In this document: positions 6,954 to 15,969 of the stretch, piece by piece
Numbering within the stretch: the stretch's first letter is position 1
Layout: each line of letters begins with the position of its first letter
Assembly (NCBI GenBank): GCA_021323395.1
Contig: JAJONL010000020.1
Coordinates: forward strand, 1 to 64,000
Direction of reading: 5' to 3'
Length of the DNA stretch: 64,000 nt
From: Nitrospira sp.
Lineage (GTDB): Bacteria > Nitrospirota > Nitrospiria > Nitrospirales > Nitrospiraceae
Made by a program: the position numbers and the translations under genes
The notes under the pieces: model-generated
What the model was told of the DNA's origin: nothing
The model's database searches: none
What the model saw: the letters and a program-made list of their open reading frames with translations, nothing else

Positions 6954-9769
6954 CGCACCGCCTCCACGCAGCGATCGCAGAGCGTCGGATGGTCGGGAAA
7001 GGTTCCCACGGCCGAACGATAGTTCCAGCAGCGTTCGCACTTGGCGCCGGTGGCCTTCTCCACGGTGATGATGAAAGCCAGGGCGTCGGGCACCTCTGGA
7101 AGCTCAATTAGCATTACGTCCGACACAATAAAGAACGCGGGAAGGTCCGTTCCGTACCTCTTCAGTAACTCATACGATGCGGGCTGGGCTTCGATCACCA
7201 CTCGCGCTTCCAGCGGCGCACCGATCACCTTGTCGCGACGTTTCACTTCCAGTGCGCCCTGCACCGCCGTTCTCACCTCAAGGAGCTGCTCCCACCGCTC
7301 AGCCAATCTCGCATCCGCCCAACGTGGATCAACCTCCGGGAACATCGCCAGGTGGACACTGTCAGCCTTGGAGTCGGCTCGCGCCGCCTCCGGCAGCATC
7401 CGCCAGATTTCTTCGGCGGTGAAACTGAGCACGGGGGCCATCAGCTTCGTGAGGGCCACCACGATGTCGAACAACACCGTCTGTGATCCGCGGCGCAACG
7501 GCGAATCCTTGCGGAACGTGTAGAGGCGGTCTTTTAGAATATCCAAATAGACTGCGCTCAGATCGACGGAACAGAAGTTGTTCAGCGCATGGAAAATCGC
7601 ATGGAACTCGAAGTCGTCGTAGCCCTTGCGTACCCGTGGGATCAGGTCACCCAGCCGCATCAAGGCCCAGCGATCGAGTTCAGGCAACTGCTCGAACGGC
7701 ACGCGATGCTGGGCCGGATCGAAATCGTACAGGTTGCTCAGGAGAAAGCGGCAGGTGTTGCGGATTTTCCGATAGGCCTCGATGAGATGGGTCAGGATCT
7801 CCGGAGAAATCCGCAGGTCCTCGCGGTAGTCCTGCGCCGACACCCAGAGGCGAAGAATTTCCGCGCCGGATTGCTTGATCACATCCTGCGGGGCGATGAC
7901 GTTGCCTGCTGACTTCGACATTTTCCGACCCGCCCCGTCCAACACGAACCCGTGCGTCAATACCGCCTTATAGGGCGCATGGCGATCCGTGATCACGCCG
8001 GCCAACAAGGCGCTGTGAAACCAGCCGCGATGCTGGTCGGAGCCCTCGAGATACAAATCTGCCGGCCACCATTGCCGCGGCTTGAGCACCGTCGCATAAC
8101 TCACGCCGGATTCGAACCACACGTCCAGAATGTCGTGTTCCTTCTCGAATTCCGTCCCCCCGCACCTTTCACATTGAGTGCCGGCAGGGAGCAACGCGTC
8201 GGCCTGGTTGGCAAACCAATAGTCCGTGCCGTGCTGGGCAATCAAATCCGCCACATGGTCGATCACCCGCGGCAGAGCCAGCACCTGTTTACAGGTCACG
8301 CAGGTAAAGGCCGGAATCGGCGTGCCCCAGACCCGCTGACGGGAGAGACACCAATCGGGTCGGTTCTTGATCATGCCCTCGATTCGATCCCGCCCCCAAG
8401 GCGGCACCCACTGTACCCGACCGATTTCCGCCAGCGCTTCTGTCCGCAGCTCGTTGGTCTCCATTGAGACAAACCACTGTTCGGTCGCGCGAAAGATGAC
8501 CGGCTGTTTGCAGCGCCAGCAATGGGGATAGGAGTGATTCAGCGAGCCATGGCCGAGCAACCGGCCGTTTTCCTTGAGACGCTCCACGATTTTCGGATTG
8601 GCCTTGAACACATGCTGCCCGGCAAACTCCGGAACGGCTTCCGTGAATTTGCCGCCGTTATCCACGGGCGCCAGGATTTCAAGGCGCTCCCCGACGCTGG
8701 CCTTGGCATTGTGGTCCAGCACCAATAGATAGTCTTCCATACCGTGGCCCGGCGCAATGTGGACGCAGCCGGTCCCCTGCTCAAGGGTGACGAAATCACC
8801 TAGGAGAATCGGCGAAAGCCCGGTGGTCAAAGGACGTTGCGTTTCCAATCCCTCGAAACCCTCAGCACCTTTTTTGACCGCGATCACTTGATAGGCGGAC
8901 AGGTTGCAGGCCTTGGCCACTGTCTCGACCAACTTCTCGGCGATCACCAGGAGTTCGTCACCGACCTGGACGAAGGCATAGTCGATGTCGGCATGCAGAC
9001 AGACCGCCTGGTTGGCCGGCAAGGTCCAAGGCGTGGTCGTCCAGATCAGAATCGACGCGCTTTTGACTCCGACAGGAAACGACAACGGGCCGAATCGCTT
9101 GCTCAGCACCGTCGGGGGACTCACCAGCGGGAACTTCACATAAATTGAAGGCGAAGTGTGGTTCTCATATTCGACTTCAGCCTCCGCCAGCGCCGTCTGG
9201 TCCTGCGTGCACCACAACACAGGCTTCAGGCCCTTGTAGACCCCGCCGCGTTCGACGAAACTGCCGAACTCGCGAAGGATGGTCGCCTCATAAGAGGGGC
9301 GCAGCGTGAGATAGGGCTGCTGCCAGTCACCCAAAACGCCCAAGCGTTGAAACTCCTCCCGTTGAATCGCGACGTATTTCTCCGCATATTCCTTACAGAG
9401 TTTGCGGATCGCGAGGGCATCCAAGTCACGTTTCTTGTCACCCAATTCCTTCAGCACCTGATGCTCGATCGGCAGGCCGTGGCAATCCCAGCCCGGCACA
9501 TAGGGCACCTGGTAGCCTGACATCGTCTTCGACTTGATGATGATGTCTTTCAAAATTTTATTCAGCGCATGACCGATGTGAATGCGCCCGTTGGCATAGG
9601 GTGGCCCATCGTGCAAGATATACCGCGGAAACCCCTGGCGGGATTCCTGGATGCGTTCGTAGAGCCGCTCCTGCGCCCACCGGACGAGCATCTCCGGCTC
9701 CCGCTGAGGCAGGTTCGCCTTCATGGGAAAGTCGGTCTTCGGCAAGTTGAGGGTCGCCTTATAGTCCAT
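6950..9769 (-). CDS. ileS: Isoleucyl-tRNA synthetase
   Basis: Charges tRNA-Ile in the cytoplasm. The 939-residue class I synthetase has the HIGH motif (GRIHIGHALNK, about 64-74), the KMSKS motif (GRKMSKSAGNV, about 610-620), the editing domain between them, an anticodon-binding domain and a C-terminal zinc finger (CERCW then CDRC). Length is typical of the bacterial-type enzyme. It is followed by lspA with a four-base overlap. The 5' side is a 300-base intergenic region carrying repeats. Confidence 0.97.
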   Translation of the reverse strand: MDYKATLNLPKTDFPMKANLPQREPEMLVRWAQERLYERIQESRQGFPRYILHDGPPYANGRIHIGHALNKILKDIIIKSKTMSGYQVPYVPGWDCHGLPIEHQVLKELGDKKRDLDALAIRKLCKEYAEKYVAIQREEFQRLGVLGDWQQPYLTLRPSYEATILREFGSFVERGGVYKGLKPVLWCTQDQTALAEAEVEYENHTSPSIYVKFPLVSPPTVLSKRFGPLSFPVGVKSASILIWTTTPWTLPANQAVCLHADIDYAFVQVGDELLVIAEKLVETVAKACNLSAYQVIAVKKGAEGFEGLETQRPLTTGLSPILLGDFVTLEQGTGCVHIAPGHGMEDYLLVLDHNAKASVGERLEILAPVDNGGKFTEAVPEFAGQHVFKANPKIVERLKENGRLLGHGSLNHSYPHCWRCKQPVIFRATEQWFVSMETNELRTEALAEIGRVQWVPPWGRDRIEGMIKNRPDWCLSRQRVWGTPIPAFTCVTCKQVLALPRVIDHVADLIAQHGTDYWFANQADALLPAGTQCERCGGTEFEKEHDILDVWFESGVSYATVLKPRQWWPADLYLEGSDQHRGWFHSALLAGVITDRHAPYKAVLTHGFVLDGAGRKMSKSAGNVIAPQDVIKQSGAEILRLWVSAQDYREDLRISPEILTHLIEAYRKIRNTCRFLLSNLYDFDPAQHRVPFEQLPELDRWALMRLGDLIPRVRKGYDDFEFHAIFHALNNFCSVDLSAVYLDILKDRLYTFRKDSPLRRGSQTVLFDIVVALTKLMAPVLSFTAEEIWRMLPEAARADSKADSVHLAMFPEVDPRWADARLAERWEQLLEVRTAVQGALEVKRRDKVIGAPLEARVVIEAQPASYELLKRYGTDLPAFFIVSDVMLIELPEVPDALAFIITVEKATGAKCERCWNYRSAVGTFPDHPTLCDRCVEAVR

Positions 9770-9972
9770 AGGATGCTCTATCGGAGGAACGAAATAACCA
9801 TGAAGTGCGCGTAAAGAGAGGACTATACCGAATCGAGGCGAGAGGAACCAGTGGTTTGTTAGTGCCTGAGCCGCTTAGCCTGGATTATTCATGGCTGGCT
9901 ATTCTCTTGAACGAAATCTTAAGCGTGAATTGGAACGAAAGATGAACGGGGACTAACCATTAGCCACTCTCC
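9770..9972. other. Intergenic region upstream of ileS
   Basis: No gene. A TATAGT hexamer (minus strand, about 9823-9828) is a possible -10 box for ileS, but no convincing -35 box accompanies it. The string TAGCCTGGATTATTCATGG at about 9876-9894 resembles one terminal repeat of the element at 29189-29320 and may be its degenerate remnant. Confidence 0.3.
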
Positions 9973-10096
9973 CAGGCTCGTCAAAAGCGTCTTCCAGCTA
10001 GGCCGCAGCGGGCGAGGATGTGAGGCGTACCCTTGCGATACGTTGAACATTCGAGCGACGCGAGAACGCCGCCGGAGGCGCTTTTCACGGTCCCGC
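9973..10096 (-). repeat. Composite hairpin repeat element, copy 3 (short form)
   Basis: A 124-base element on the minus strand that starts directly after the nadA stop (TAG) with CGGGACCGTGAAAAG, continues with GGCGGCGTTCTCGC and ends CTGCGGCC..GCTGGA..TTTTGACGAGCCTG. These outer parts match the ends of the elements at 6161-6431 and 21146-21399, but the middle is a different, smaller module with a CGTATCGCAAGGGTACG hairpin. It may serve as the nadA terminator. Confidence 0.6.
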
Positions 10097-11200
10097 CTAG
10101 CTGAGGGCCATCATCCGGTCGAGAGCCACCTTCGCCCACAGCTTTTCGTCATCCGGCACCACGATGTGATTGACGACATGGCCGTCGGCGAGATTTTCCA
10201 GGGCCCAGCAGAGGTGCGGCGCGTCGATGCGGTACATGGTGGCGCATTGGCAGACAGTCGAGGAGAGGAAAAACACCTTCTTATCGGTTTGCTCATGCTT
10301 CAGGCGATTGACGAGATTCAGTTCTGTCCCGACTGCCCAGGTAGTGCCGGCCGGTGCTGCCGTAATGGTGCGAATGATGAACTCCGTCGAACCCACCAGG
10401 TCGGCTTTGTTCACCACATCTTCATGGCATTCGGGATGCACGATGACCTTCACATCCGAGTACTGCTTGCGGAAATAGTCCACGTGCGATGGCTGAAACA
10501 TCTGGTGCACGCTGCAATGGCCCTTCCAGAGGATCAGCTTCGCCCGCTGGATCGCCTCTACCGAATTGCCGCCGCGCGGCATGAACGGATCCCACACGAT
10601 CATCTGCTCGCGAGGAATCCCCATTTTGTTGGCCGTATTGCGGCCGAGATGTTCATCGGGGAAAAACAGAATCTTTTCCCGGCGCGCCCAGCTCCATTCG
10701 ATAACCTTCCGCGCATTGGACGAGGTGCAGGTGAGTCCGCCATGTTCCCCGCAAAAGGCCTTCAAGACCGCGGCTGAGTTCACATAGACCGCCGGCATGA
10801 CCGTTTCTTCGACCGGCACGACCCGGCCGAGCGCATCCCAACACTGTTCAACTTGTTCGATCGCGGCCATGTCGGCCATGGAGCAGCCGGCCGCCATATC
10901 AGGGAGAATCACGGTTTGATTGGAACGGCTCAACACATCGGCGGTTTCGGCCATGAAGTGCACGCCGCAAAACACGACATAGGGTCGATCGGATTTTTGC
11001 TCGGCCACCTGCGATAAGATCAGGGAATCGCCACGGAAATCGGCATGCTGGATCACTTCGTCACGCTGATAATTGTGCCCCAGGATCATCACCCGATCGC
11101 CGAGCGCGCGTTTGGCCGCACGGGTCCGTTCGAAGAGTTCTTCGGCAGACAGCGACTGATAGTCAGTGATGGGACGAGGAAGCGTGGCGACCGTTTTCAC
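10097..11200 (-). CDS. nadA: Quinolinate synthase A
   Basis: Condenses iminoaspartate with dihydroxyacetone phosphate to quinolinate, the second step of de novo NAD synthesis, using a [4Fe-4S] cluster. Recognisable family strings are GHNYQRDEVIQHADF near residue 40, SNQTVILPDMAAGCSMADM, CTSSNARKV and VHPECHEDVV, which carry cluster cysteines and substrate-binding residues. A GTG at 11200 (VKTVATLPRP) with AAGGG upstream is preferred; another GTG at 11227 would add nine residues. No nadB or nadC is adjacent. A repeat element touches the stop codon. Confidence 0.93.
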   Translation of the reverse strand: MKTVATLPRPITDYQSLSAEELFERTRAAKRALGDRVMILGHNYQRDEVIQHADFRGDSLILSQVAEQKSDRPYVVFCGVHFMAETADVLSRSNQTVILPDMAAGCSMADMAAIEQVEQCWDALGRVVPVEETVMPAVYVNSAAVLKAFCGEHGGLTCTSSNARKVIEWSWARREKILFFPDEHLGRNTANKMGIPREQMIVWDPFMPRGGNSVEAIQRAKLILWKGHCSVHQMFQPSHVDYFRKQYSDVKVIVHPECHEDVVNKADLVGSTEFIIRTITAAPAGTTWAVGTELNLVNRLKHEQTDKKVFFLSSTVCQCATMYRIDAPHLCWALENLADGHVVNHIVVPDDEKLWAKVALDRMMALS

Positions 11201-11342
11201 CTGCACCCTTTCGGTTGGGAGACACACCCTGTATTAGGGCCAGCTTGTAACGGATGATTCTACGACACCCTTTCCTACACAATCAATGAAACCATCCATG
11301 AGAAGAGGGCCTAGGAGAAGCCTCGACATGGGCCGAAGAGGC

Positions 11343-11663
11343 TCAGCTTGATTCGCCCTCTCTTCCCTCGCGAAGCTTCCAATATCCTGGCCGACGGCGG
11401 CCGTGAGCAAGGGCCACCACCTGAACATAGTCATTCACAACCCGATAGACCAACTGGAAGGGAAAGCGATGAAAGAGATACCGGCGTGTCCCGTGCACAA
11501 ATAGCGGCCAGCGTTCAGGAGCGAGAGAGATGGCTTCAACCGGGCCGTCAAGTTCAGCCAGAAACAAGTCCGCAGCGGACTGACTTCTTGCCCCATACCA
11601 TTGCCGAGCAGCTTGGGCTTCCTCAACGGCGGCGGGATCAAAAACAACCGATAAACCCGGCAT
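11343..11663 (-). CDS. ParE/RelE-type toxin, apparently without its antitoxin
   Basis: A 106-residue protein of the ParE/RelE plasmid-stabilisation fold: an N-terminal helix (EEAQAARQWYGARS), a central strand-loop (APERWPLFVHGTRRYLFHRFPF) and the C-terminal QLVYRVVNDYVQVVALAHGRRRPGYW strands. Family members act as gyrase poisons or ribosome-dependent RNases. The start is set at MPGLSVVFDP, where such toxins usually begin. The minus strand just upstream reads AERYSASDAG, which looks like the last residues of a cognate antitoxin, but the rest is replaced by the remnants of another locus. It is therefore probably an orphan toxin. Confidence 0.75.
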   Translation of the reverse strand: MPGLSVVFDPAAVEEAQAARQWYGARSQSAADLFLAELDGPVEAISLAPERWPLFVHGTRRYLFHRFPFQLVYRVVNDYVQVVALAHGRRRPGYWKLREGREGESS

Positions 11664-11679
11664 CAGAGGCCGAGTATCT

Positions 11680-12120
11680 TTCGGCGAGCAACAACAGATT
11701 GAAAAGCTTTCTCCCACAGAGCTTGCCGCGTTCCGTGCGTCGTATGCCGCGTTTGACGCCGAGGCCTGGGATCGCCAGTTCAAAGCTAATGTCCAAGCCG
11801 GCAAGCTCGATGCGCTGGTCGATAAGGCGATTCGTCCCACACTTCCGGGCAATCAACGAAGCTTTGATTCATCACGCCTCACCAGAGTTTTGTCCTGCTA
11901 TAACCCCCCCCCGGCTCCGATCCGTAAACAAGCCGACAAAGCCTTTGCATTCCTGAAGACAAACCCTCAGCATCCGTCTTTGCATTTCAAAAGGTAGGTC
12001 GCTACTGGTCCGCTCGTGTGAGTCTCAATTACCGGGCGGTGGTAGGAGAGGCAGCAGACGGAATCGTCTGGTTTTGGATTGGAATGCACACCGAATATGA
12101 CCAGTTGATTCGCTCATCCC
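11680..12120 (+). pseudogene. Scrambled toxin-antitoxin locus, antitoxin fragment plus frameshifted toxin
   Basis: On the plus strand an antitoxin-like sequence without a start (IEKLSPTELAAF, FDAEAWDRQFKA, GKLDALVDKAI; about 11700-11830) runs into a RelE-like toxin. The toxin is readable only by changing frame at least twice: IHHASPEF (about 11867-11890), then APIRKQADKAFAFLK and NPQHPSLHF in a second frame, then VGRYWSARVSLNYRAV and GIVWFWIGMHTEYD in a third. The changes fall near TTTTGTCC at 11890 and AAAAGG at 11990, each consistent with one missing base. The locus is dead as sequenced. Confidence 0.65.
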
Positions 12121-12202
12121 ATCTCGCCAGCATGGCGAGCTTTCATCCAAGGCTTGTAGTAAAATATCTCCGTACCGAGTCACCCTCCTCACGGAGGCTC
12201 GT

Positions 12203-12532
12203 ATGGCACGGGGCAACCAGCCACAGCGGGAGCAGACCTATCGAGAGCGCGCGCTCAAATTATTTCCGTGGATCTGTGCGCACTGCGGACGTGACTTTGA
12301 CGGCAAGAAGCTGAGCCAGCTCACGGTCCATCACAAGGACCACAACCATGACAACAATCCGCCCGACGGGAGCAACTGGGAGTTGCTCTGTCTCTACTGT
12401 CACGACAACGAACACCAGCGGTATCTGACGGCTGACGCGTCGGATGAGGCGCCGCCGAGCCGGCAGCCAGATCGACCTTCGACCTTCACGCCCTTCGCCC
12501 ATCTCGCGGACTTGCTCAAGTACAAAACTTAG
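12203..12532 (+). CDS. yajD: YajD-family HNH nuclease-like protein
   Basis: A 109-residue protein closely following the E. coli YajD pattern: YRERALKLFPWICAHCGRDF, LTVHHKDHNHDNNPPDGS and NWELLCLYCHDNEHQRY. The two CxxC pairs bind structural zinc, and the HHKDHNH and Asn-containing strings form the HNH metal finger. Such proteins are small HNH domain nucleases of undefined cellular role. The ATG at 12203 follows a GGAGG stretch. It sits alone in a decayed toxin-antitoxin region but is itself intact. Confidence 0.85.
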   Translation: MARGNQPQREQTYRERALKLFPWICAHCGRDFDGKKLSQLTVHHKDHNHDNNPPDGSNWELLCLYCHDNEHQRYLTADASDEAPPSRQPDRPSTFTPFAHLADLLKYKT

Positions 12533-12698
12533 CCGAAGAGACAAACGTCCGAAAACATTTCCCGGCGCATACCGCCCAACCCTCCGTCATACCTGCACAT
12601 CGCTCGTCTCGCATGTTAGCATTACTGCCCGATCTGGACATAGCGGGGCGGGCCCAAATAACATAGCGACAGAGCGTCTCTCGATTTCGCCTTAAGGA

Positions 12699-12911
12699 AT
12701 GACGATGAGCCAATTGATCTTCGTGGTGGAAGATGCGCCGGAGGGTGGGTTCACCGCACGCGCGCTCGGCGCGTCTATTTTTACCGAGGCTGACACCTTT
12801 GCGGAACTGCACGGGAAAATTCGTGATGCCGTCCGCTGTCACTTTGATGAAGGACACTCTCCAACGATCGTACGGCTCCACCATGTCCGCGAGGAAATTA
12901 TCGCGAGATGA
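12699..12911 (+). CDS. hicB: HicB-like antitoxin (short, UPF0150 type)
   Basis: A 70-residue protein with the HicB/UPF0150 pattern: IFVVEDAPEGGFTARAL, then FTEADTFAELHGKIRDAV. This partial RNase H-like fold neutralises HicA toxins. It lacks the C-terminal DNA-binding region of full HicB proteins. Members of this short family are often mis-named 2-oxoisovalerate dehydrogenase in databases. It overlaps the hicA-like gene by 29 bases, strong evidence of a pair. The start ATG has a second ATG two codons on; AAGGAATG lies upstream. Confidence 0.75.
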   Translation: MTMSQLIFVVEDAPEGGFTARALGASIFTEADTFAELHGKIRDAVRCHFDEGHSPTIVRLHHVREEIIAR

Positions 12912-13116
12912 GGCCCAATTCCTCCGGAAGCTCGGCTACTCAATCACCCGTCAAACCGGCAGTCATCTTCGCCTTACCACGCATGAGTATGGCGAACATC
13001 ACCTGACGATCCCCCAACCTACCCCACTCCGTATCGGAACCCTGTCAGCCATCCTTGTTGACGTTGCGACTCACTTCACCTGCAGTCGCGATGAGGTCCT
13101 CGAACGACTCTTTTGA
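12883..13116 (+). CDS. hicA: HicA-type mRNA interferase toxin
   Basis: A 77-residue protein with the double-stranded RNA-binding-like HicA fold: KLSRDEAQFLRKLGYSITRQTGSHLRLTT contains the catalytic His in the GSHL string. The product would cut mRNA when free. The start at 12883 (MSARKLSRDE) lies inside the antitoxin gene; a longer in-frame start at 12733 is a shadow of that gene. The antitoxin-first order and the overlap suggest cotranscription and coupled translation. The pair looks intact. Confidence 0.8.
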   Translation: MSARKLSRDEAQFLRKLGYSITRQTGSHLRLTTHEYGEHHLTIPQPTPLRIGTLSAILVDVATHFTCSRDEVLERLF

Positions 13117-13351
13117 TGCCCAGGAACCATTTCGCGGCGCACGGCGGACCGGTGCCCTGCAACAGAGTGCAAGAATGAGGGTCTTGCGATCATGCATTCC
13201 TCGGCGCATGGCGGTCGGTTCTCAAGATCGCTGCGCAGATCTCTTTACAAAGGTGTGGATATCAAGCACACCAAGACGGCGATCATGTTTGCTGTCGAAT
13301 CATGTGTAGAGCGCACGCAGCAACGATCATCCACTCCGAGGCTAGGAATCC

Positions 13352-13596
13352 CTACTGCTCATAATTCTCGACGACCTGAGGCGGTCGAACTTCCGCTTCG
13401 TCCGGGTCAAGCCCGACATCACGAAGAGCGCGTCGCGGGCGCAAGAAGTCCCAGCACTGATCCAGTTCGACCTGGATTTTCGCAGCCGCTTACGGTCGAC
13501 TTTAGAGAGTGTCCCTTGCTCGTACAATCGGTGTTCCTCTTCGACCAGGCGCTGAATATATTTGAGGACGGGCTGATCCTGGGCTGGATTCTCCAC
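13352..13596 (-). pseudogene. DUF2630 family gene with a frameshift
   Basis: The minus strand starts MENPAQDQPVLKYIQRLVEEEH, typical of the small DUF2630 proteins, and continues LYEQGTLSKVDRKRLRK. After that the original frame degenerates, while another frame gives VELDQCWDFLRPRR, ALRDVGLDPDEAEVRPPQVVE and a stop at 13352, which is the expected rest of the family. A single-base change near 13478 explains it. Function of the family is unknown. The lesion may be genuine or a sequencing error. Confidence 0.65.
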
Positions 13597-13876
13597 AACT
13601 GCTTCCTCCCATGCGAATGGGATGGGAACGTTGACTATCTGATGCTACGCCCCCGCCAAACCTCGGTCAACCGATGCTCCCCCATAGGATGACCCGGGCG
13701 CAGGTTGCCAGAAGAAACAGAATAAACGCGAGACCAATCTCGGCGCGTGGCGCTCCGGCTCCTTCCTCCATCCCCCCCTCACACAGCAATAGACCAGGCC
13801 GACACGAAAAACGTAGAATGTCCCGGCTCCTCATCGCGCAGAAACCTGTCCGCCGTGCTGGCATAAAAGGATTTCC

Positions 13877-14224
13877 GTGAAACTCCCCTCCTGTTTTCAT
13901 GTCCCCCTCATCCGAGAGCGGGATCGGATCAGGGCTGAGATGCAGGGCATTCAAGGATTGCTGCCGTTATTGATGAAGCAACGCAACGGCAGCCGATGGG
14001 CCCCCGCTGAGCGGGCGCAACTTCGAGGCCATCTGCGCAACCTCACGTCCCTCAGTCCCTACCTTCTCGTCTTGCTGGCTCCTGGCTCCTTCGTTCTGTT
14101 TCCTCTCCTGGCTTGGTGGCTCGACCGGCGCCGCCAGATAAGGAACGGTCGTGACAAGATGGCGACTGTGGCCGACCCCTCGACGCCAGACGTGGACCAG
14201 CCTTCGCCTCCCACCCATCGTTGA
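13877..14224 (+). CDS. Small predicted membrane protein
   Basis: A 115-residue protein with a GTG start. Residues about 15-60 are helical and charged (GIQGLLPLLMKQRNGSRWAPAERAQLRGHL), followed by SLSPYLLVLLAPGSFVLFPLLAWWLDRRRQ, a hydrophobic hairpin or single membrane span ending in a basic anchor. The pattern of a Leu-rich membrane stretch ending WWLDRRR faintly recalls bacterial LETM1-like proteins, but I would not assign it. The C-terminal 25 residues are Pro/Thr rich and probably disordered. Confidence 0.5.
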   Translation: MKLPSCFHVPLIRERDRIRAEMQGIQGLLPLLMKQRNGSRWAPAERAQLRGHLRNLTSLSPYLLVLLAPGSFVLFPLLAWWLDRRRQIRNGRDKMATVADPSTPDVDQPSPPTHR

Positions 14225-14749
14225 GCAGGACGGGCAAACGGGTTGTGAAACGGCACAGCATGAACGGAACCTTTTCGCTGCCGGTGATAGATCGATGCGC
14301 CTTGGCTGCTCCGACCATGACCATGTTTCCTGCTCCGCAGTCGAGCGGCCGGCACCCGGTCCCTGAGCCTACCCTGCCAGACGGCACGACGACGCTGCCG
14401 TAATCCTGTGGCTTGGCGGAGTTAACGTCTCAAAGAGCCGCCACATACCGAACGAATGTTCAGATCCTGACGGGCGCTATGCGAGCACAAAGGCTGTGCT
14501 CCCGAAGAAATGACGACGTCGCTCGTTCGCATTCGTGGGAAGCATCCGGAGCACAGTCACGTCATCCAAGAAATTGCGGAAGAGGACTCGGGGTTCGAGG
14601 GTATCGTCGGATGACTGGAACGAACGACAGCGGAGTCGCCAGCCGAGGGCATAACTGAGGTGTTGAGCGCGCGACAGCTGCTCGCCCCTACTCACTCAGG
14701 CGGGCCATCGTCGATCTCGTTCACAGGACGACGGCCTGCACCACGGCGA
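14225..14749. other. Gene-poor stretch with one possible micro-ORF
   Basis: Longer frames here have no ribosome sites. One 34-residue plus-strand frame at 14510-14614 has protein-like content (LVRIRGKHPEHSHVIQEI, then AEEDSGFEG) and may be the start of a truncated gene. Nothing else can be supported. Confidence 0.3.
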
Positions 14750-15346
14750 CTAGTGGGGCAGCGGAATGGTCAGCAGAATCCCGCCCATCACGTCGCGTGG
14801 CCTGAAGTCTTTCTTCGGGCTATTGGGGTGCGCGTTATGACAACCCACGCAGGACTGGGACACCGCTCGGTCGGCATACAGTGCTTGAAAAACAGGTGCT
14901 CCACCATCGGTCGTCACGGCGGTGTAGGGCTGATCCGGATTCACGAGAATTTCCGTCAGGCCGGTTCGCTCGAAGTCGGTAATTGGGCTGTTCTTGTTAT
15001 TGATCGCCCAATTGCTGATCAACCGGTATCGAAACCCGCTCCGTTCTGCCGCCACGAGCCGCCCCGCTTCCAACATGAACTGAGCAGGAAGCGGAAGTCT
15101 TGAGCTCTCCCGCCAATTTTCCGCAGCGAAGACAATGCCGCGCATCTGCATCCGCTCGACAATATCCGTGGTGTAAAACGTTCGATCCGCTTGGATTACC
15201 CGATGGATGTAGTCGGCCACCGCTCCGGCCGGTATGCAGGCGGATGGAGTGGCCTGCTTGCCGGCAACAGCGGGCCCCCACTGACCGAGGAGGCCCATCG
15301 CAAACGCTCCCATCGTGAGTCCGATCCAAAAGCCCCTGCAATTCAT
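14750..15346 (-). CDS. Secreted single-haem c-type cytochrome, DUF3365/Tll0287-like
   Basis: A 198-residue exported protein: signal peptide ending AVAG, then a helical Tll0287-like (DUF3365) sensor-type domain and, near the C-terminus, one haem-binding CVGCH followed by NAHPNSPKKDF. Such domains are found in periplasmic haem sensors and cytochromes. The string PKKDFRPRDVMGGI just after the haem site is family-typical. The start at 15346 has a GGAGGCGG ribosome site; an upstream start would add 19 residues. No kinase domain is fused and no partner is adjacent, so an electron-transfer or orphan sensing role in the periplasm is likely. Confidence 0.8.
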   Translation of the reverse strand: MNCRGFWIGLTMGAFAMGLLGQWGPAVAGKQATPSACIPAGAVADYIHRVIQADRTFYTTDIVERMQMRGIVFAAENWRESSRLPLPAQFMLEAGRLVAAERSGFRYRLISNWAINNKNSPITDFERTGLTEILVNPDQPYTAVTTDGGAPVFQALYADRAVSQSCVGCHNAHPNSPKKDFRPRDVMGGILLTIPLPH

Positions 15347-15476
15347 GATGCCGCCTCCATTTCCGTGACGTGTCATTAAGACTTTGAAAAAGCTTACGCC
15401 CACCAGCCGGATAAAGCGAGATGTGCCGCGGCGCTCATGAGGCCAGCATACCGACCATGGATGAGAGCGGAGTCGT

Positions 15477-15682
15477 TCAGGTCCCCATCAGCCAATGTCT
15501 CCCGTGGGTGATCGCGCCACCTGGGCGCAAGGCCGCCGCGACGAGAACCGCTTCGGCGATTTCCCGATCGGACGTGCCGAGTCCTCGTGCGTTAGGCGCT
15601 CATAGAATTCGAGCACACCACCTTCCATGTAACGGGAGAAGCGGTCCCAATCACCGGCCATCCAGACATTCTTGAGACGCAT
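15477..15682 (-). pseudogene. Carboxymuconolactone decarboxylase/AhpD-like fragment, frameshifted
   Basis: The minus strand starts MRLKNVWMAGDWDRFSRY at 15682 and reads MEGGVLEFYERL. It then continues sensibly only in another frame as ARGLGTSDREIAEAVL, VAAALRPGGAITHG and a stop at 15477. The EAVLVAAALRPGGAITHG string resembles the helix of AhpD/CMD-type proteins. The original frame instead gives an unlike Pro/Arg-rich tail. Family assignment is tentative; the frame break near 15600 is well supported by the contrast in composition. Confidence 0.4.
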
Positions 15683-15934
15683 CCACTCTTTTCTCTGTGT
15701 GTGTCGGGGCCAACGATCGGTTTGGAATCCTCCTTCAACCGCGCCTCCAAACGGAAGTTCGTCCTTCCACCGGCCCGATTCCGTCACCACTCGAAATCAG
15801 TCCGCAGCGGAGCCGCTGTCACCCCTCGACAAACCGTCTCATGATCGGCCAAACGCCATCACGACAGCAACGCCGTCCTCTTAGACCCGACCACTGCCCG
15901 TAAGGTCCTCCGCCCCTCTGGGGCTTCTAACAGA

Positions 15935-15963
15935 TTGACATCGCGCCGACAGGTGAGTACGAT
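15935..15963 (+). promoter_or_regulatory. Sigma-70-type promoter of the thiamin operon
   Basis: A perfect TTGACA at 15935-15940, 17 bases of spacer, and TACGAT at 15958-15963. Transcription would begin near 15970, just at the start of the TPP riboswitch, which fits well. Confidence 0.65.
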
Positions 15964-15969
15964 CACCTG

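Noticed and set aside
10043..10777. Plus-strand 244-codon frame opposite nadA
   Set aside because: Shadow of nadA; starts inside a repeat element.
13667..13954. Minus-strand frame ending in a hydrophobic stretch (LAFILFLLATCARVIL)
   Set aside because: Could be a single-span mini-protein but has no ribosome site and an odd N-terminus; left uncalled.
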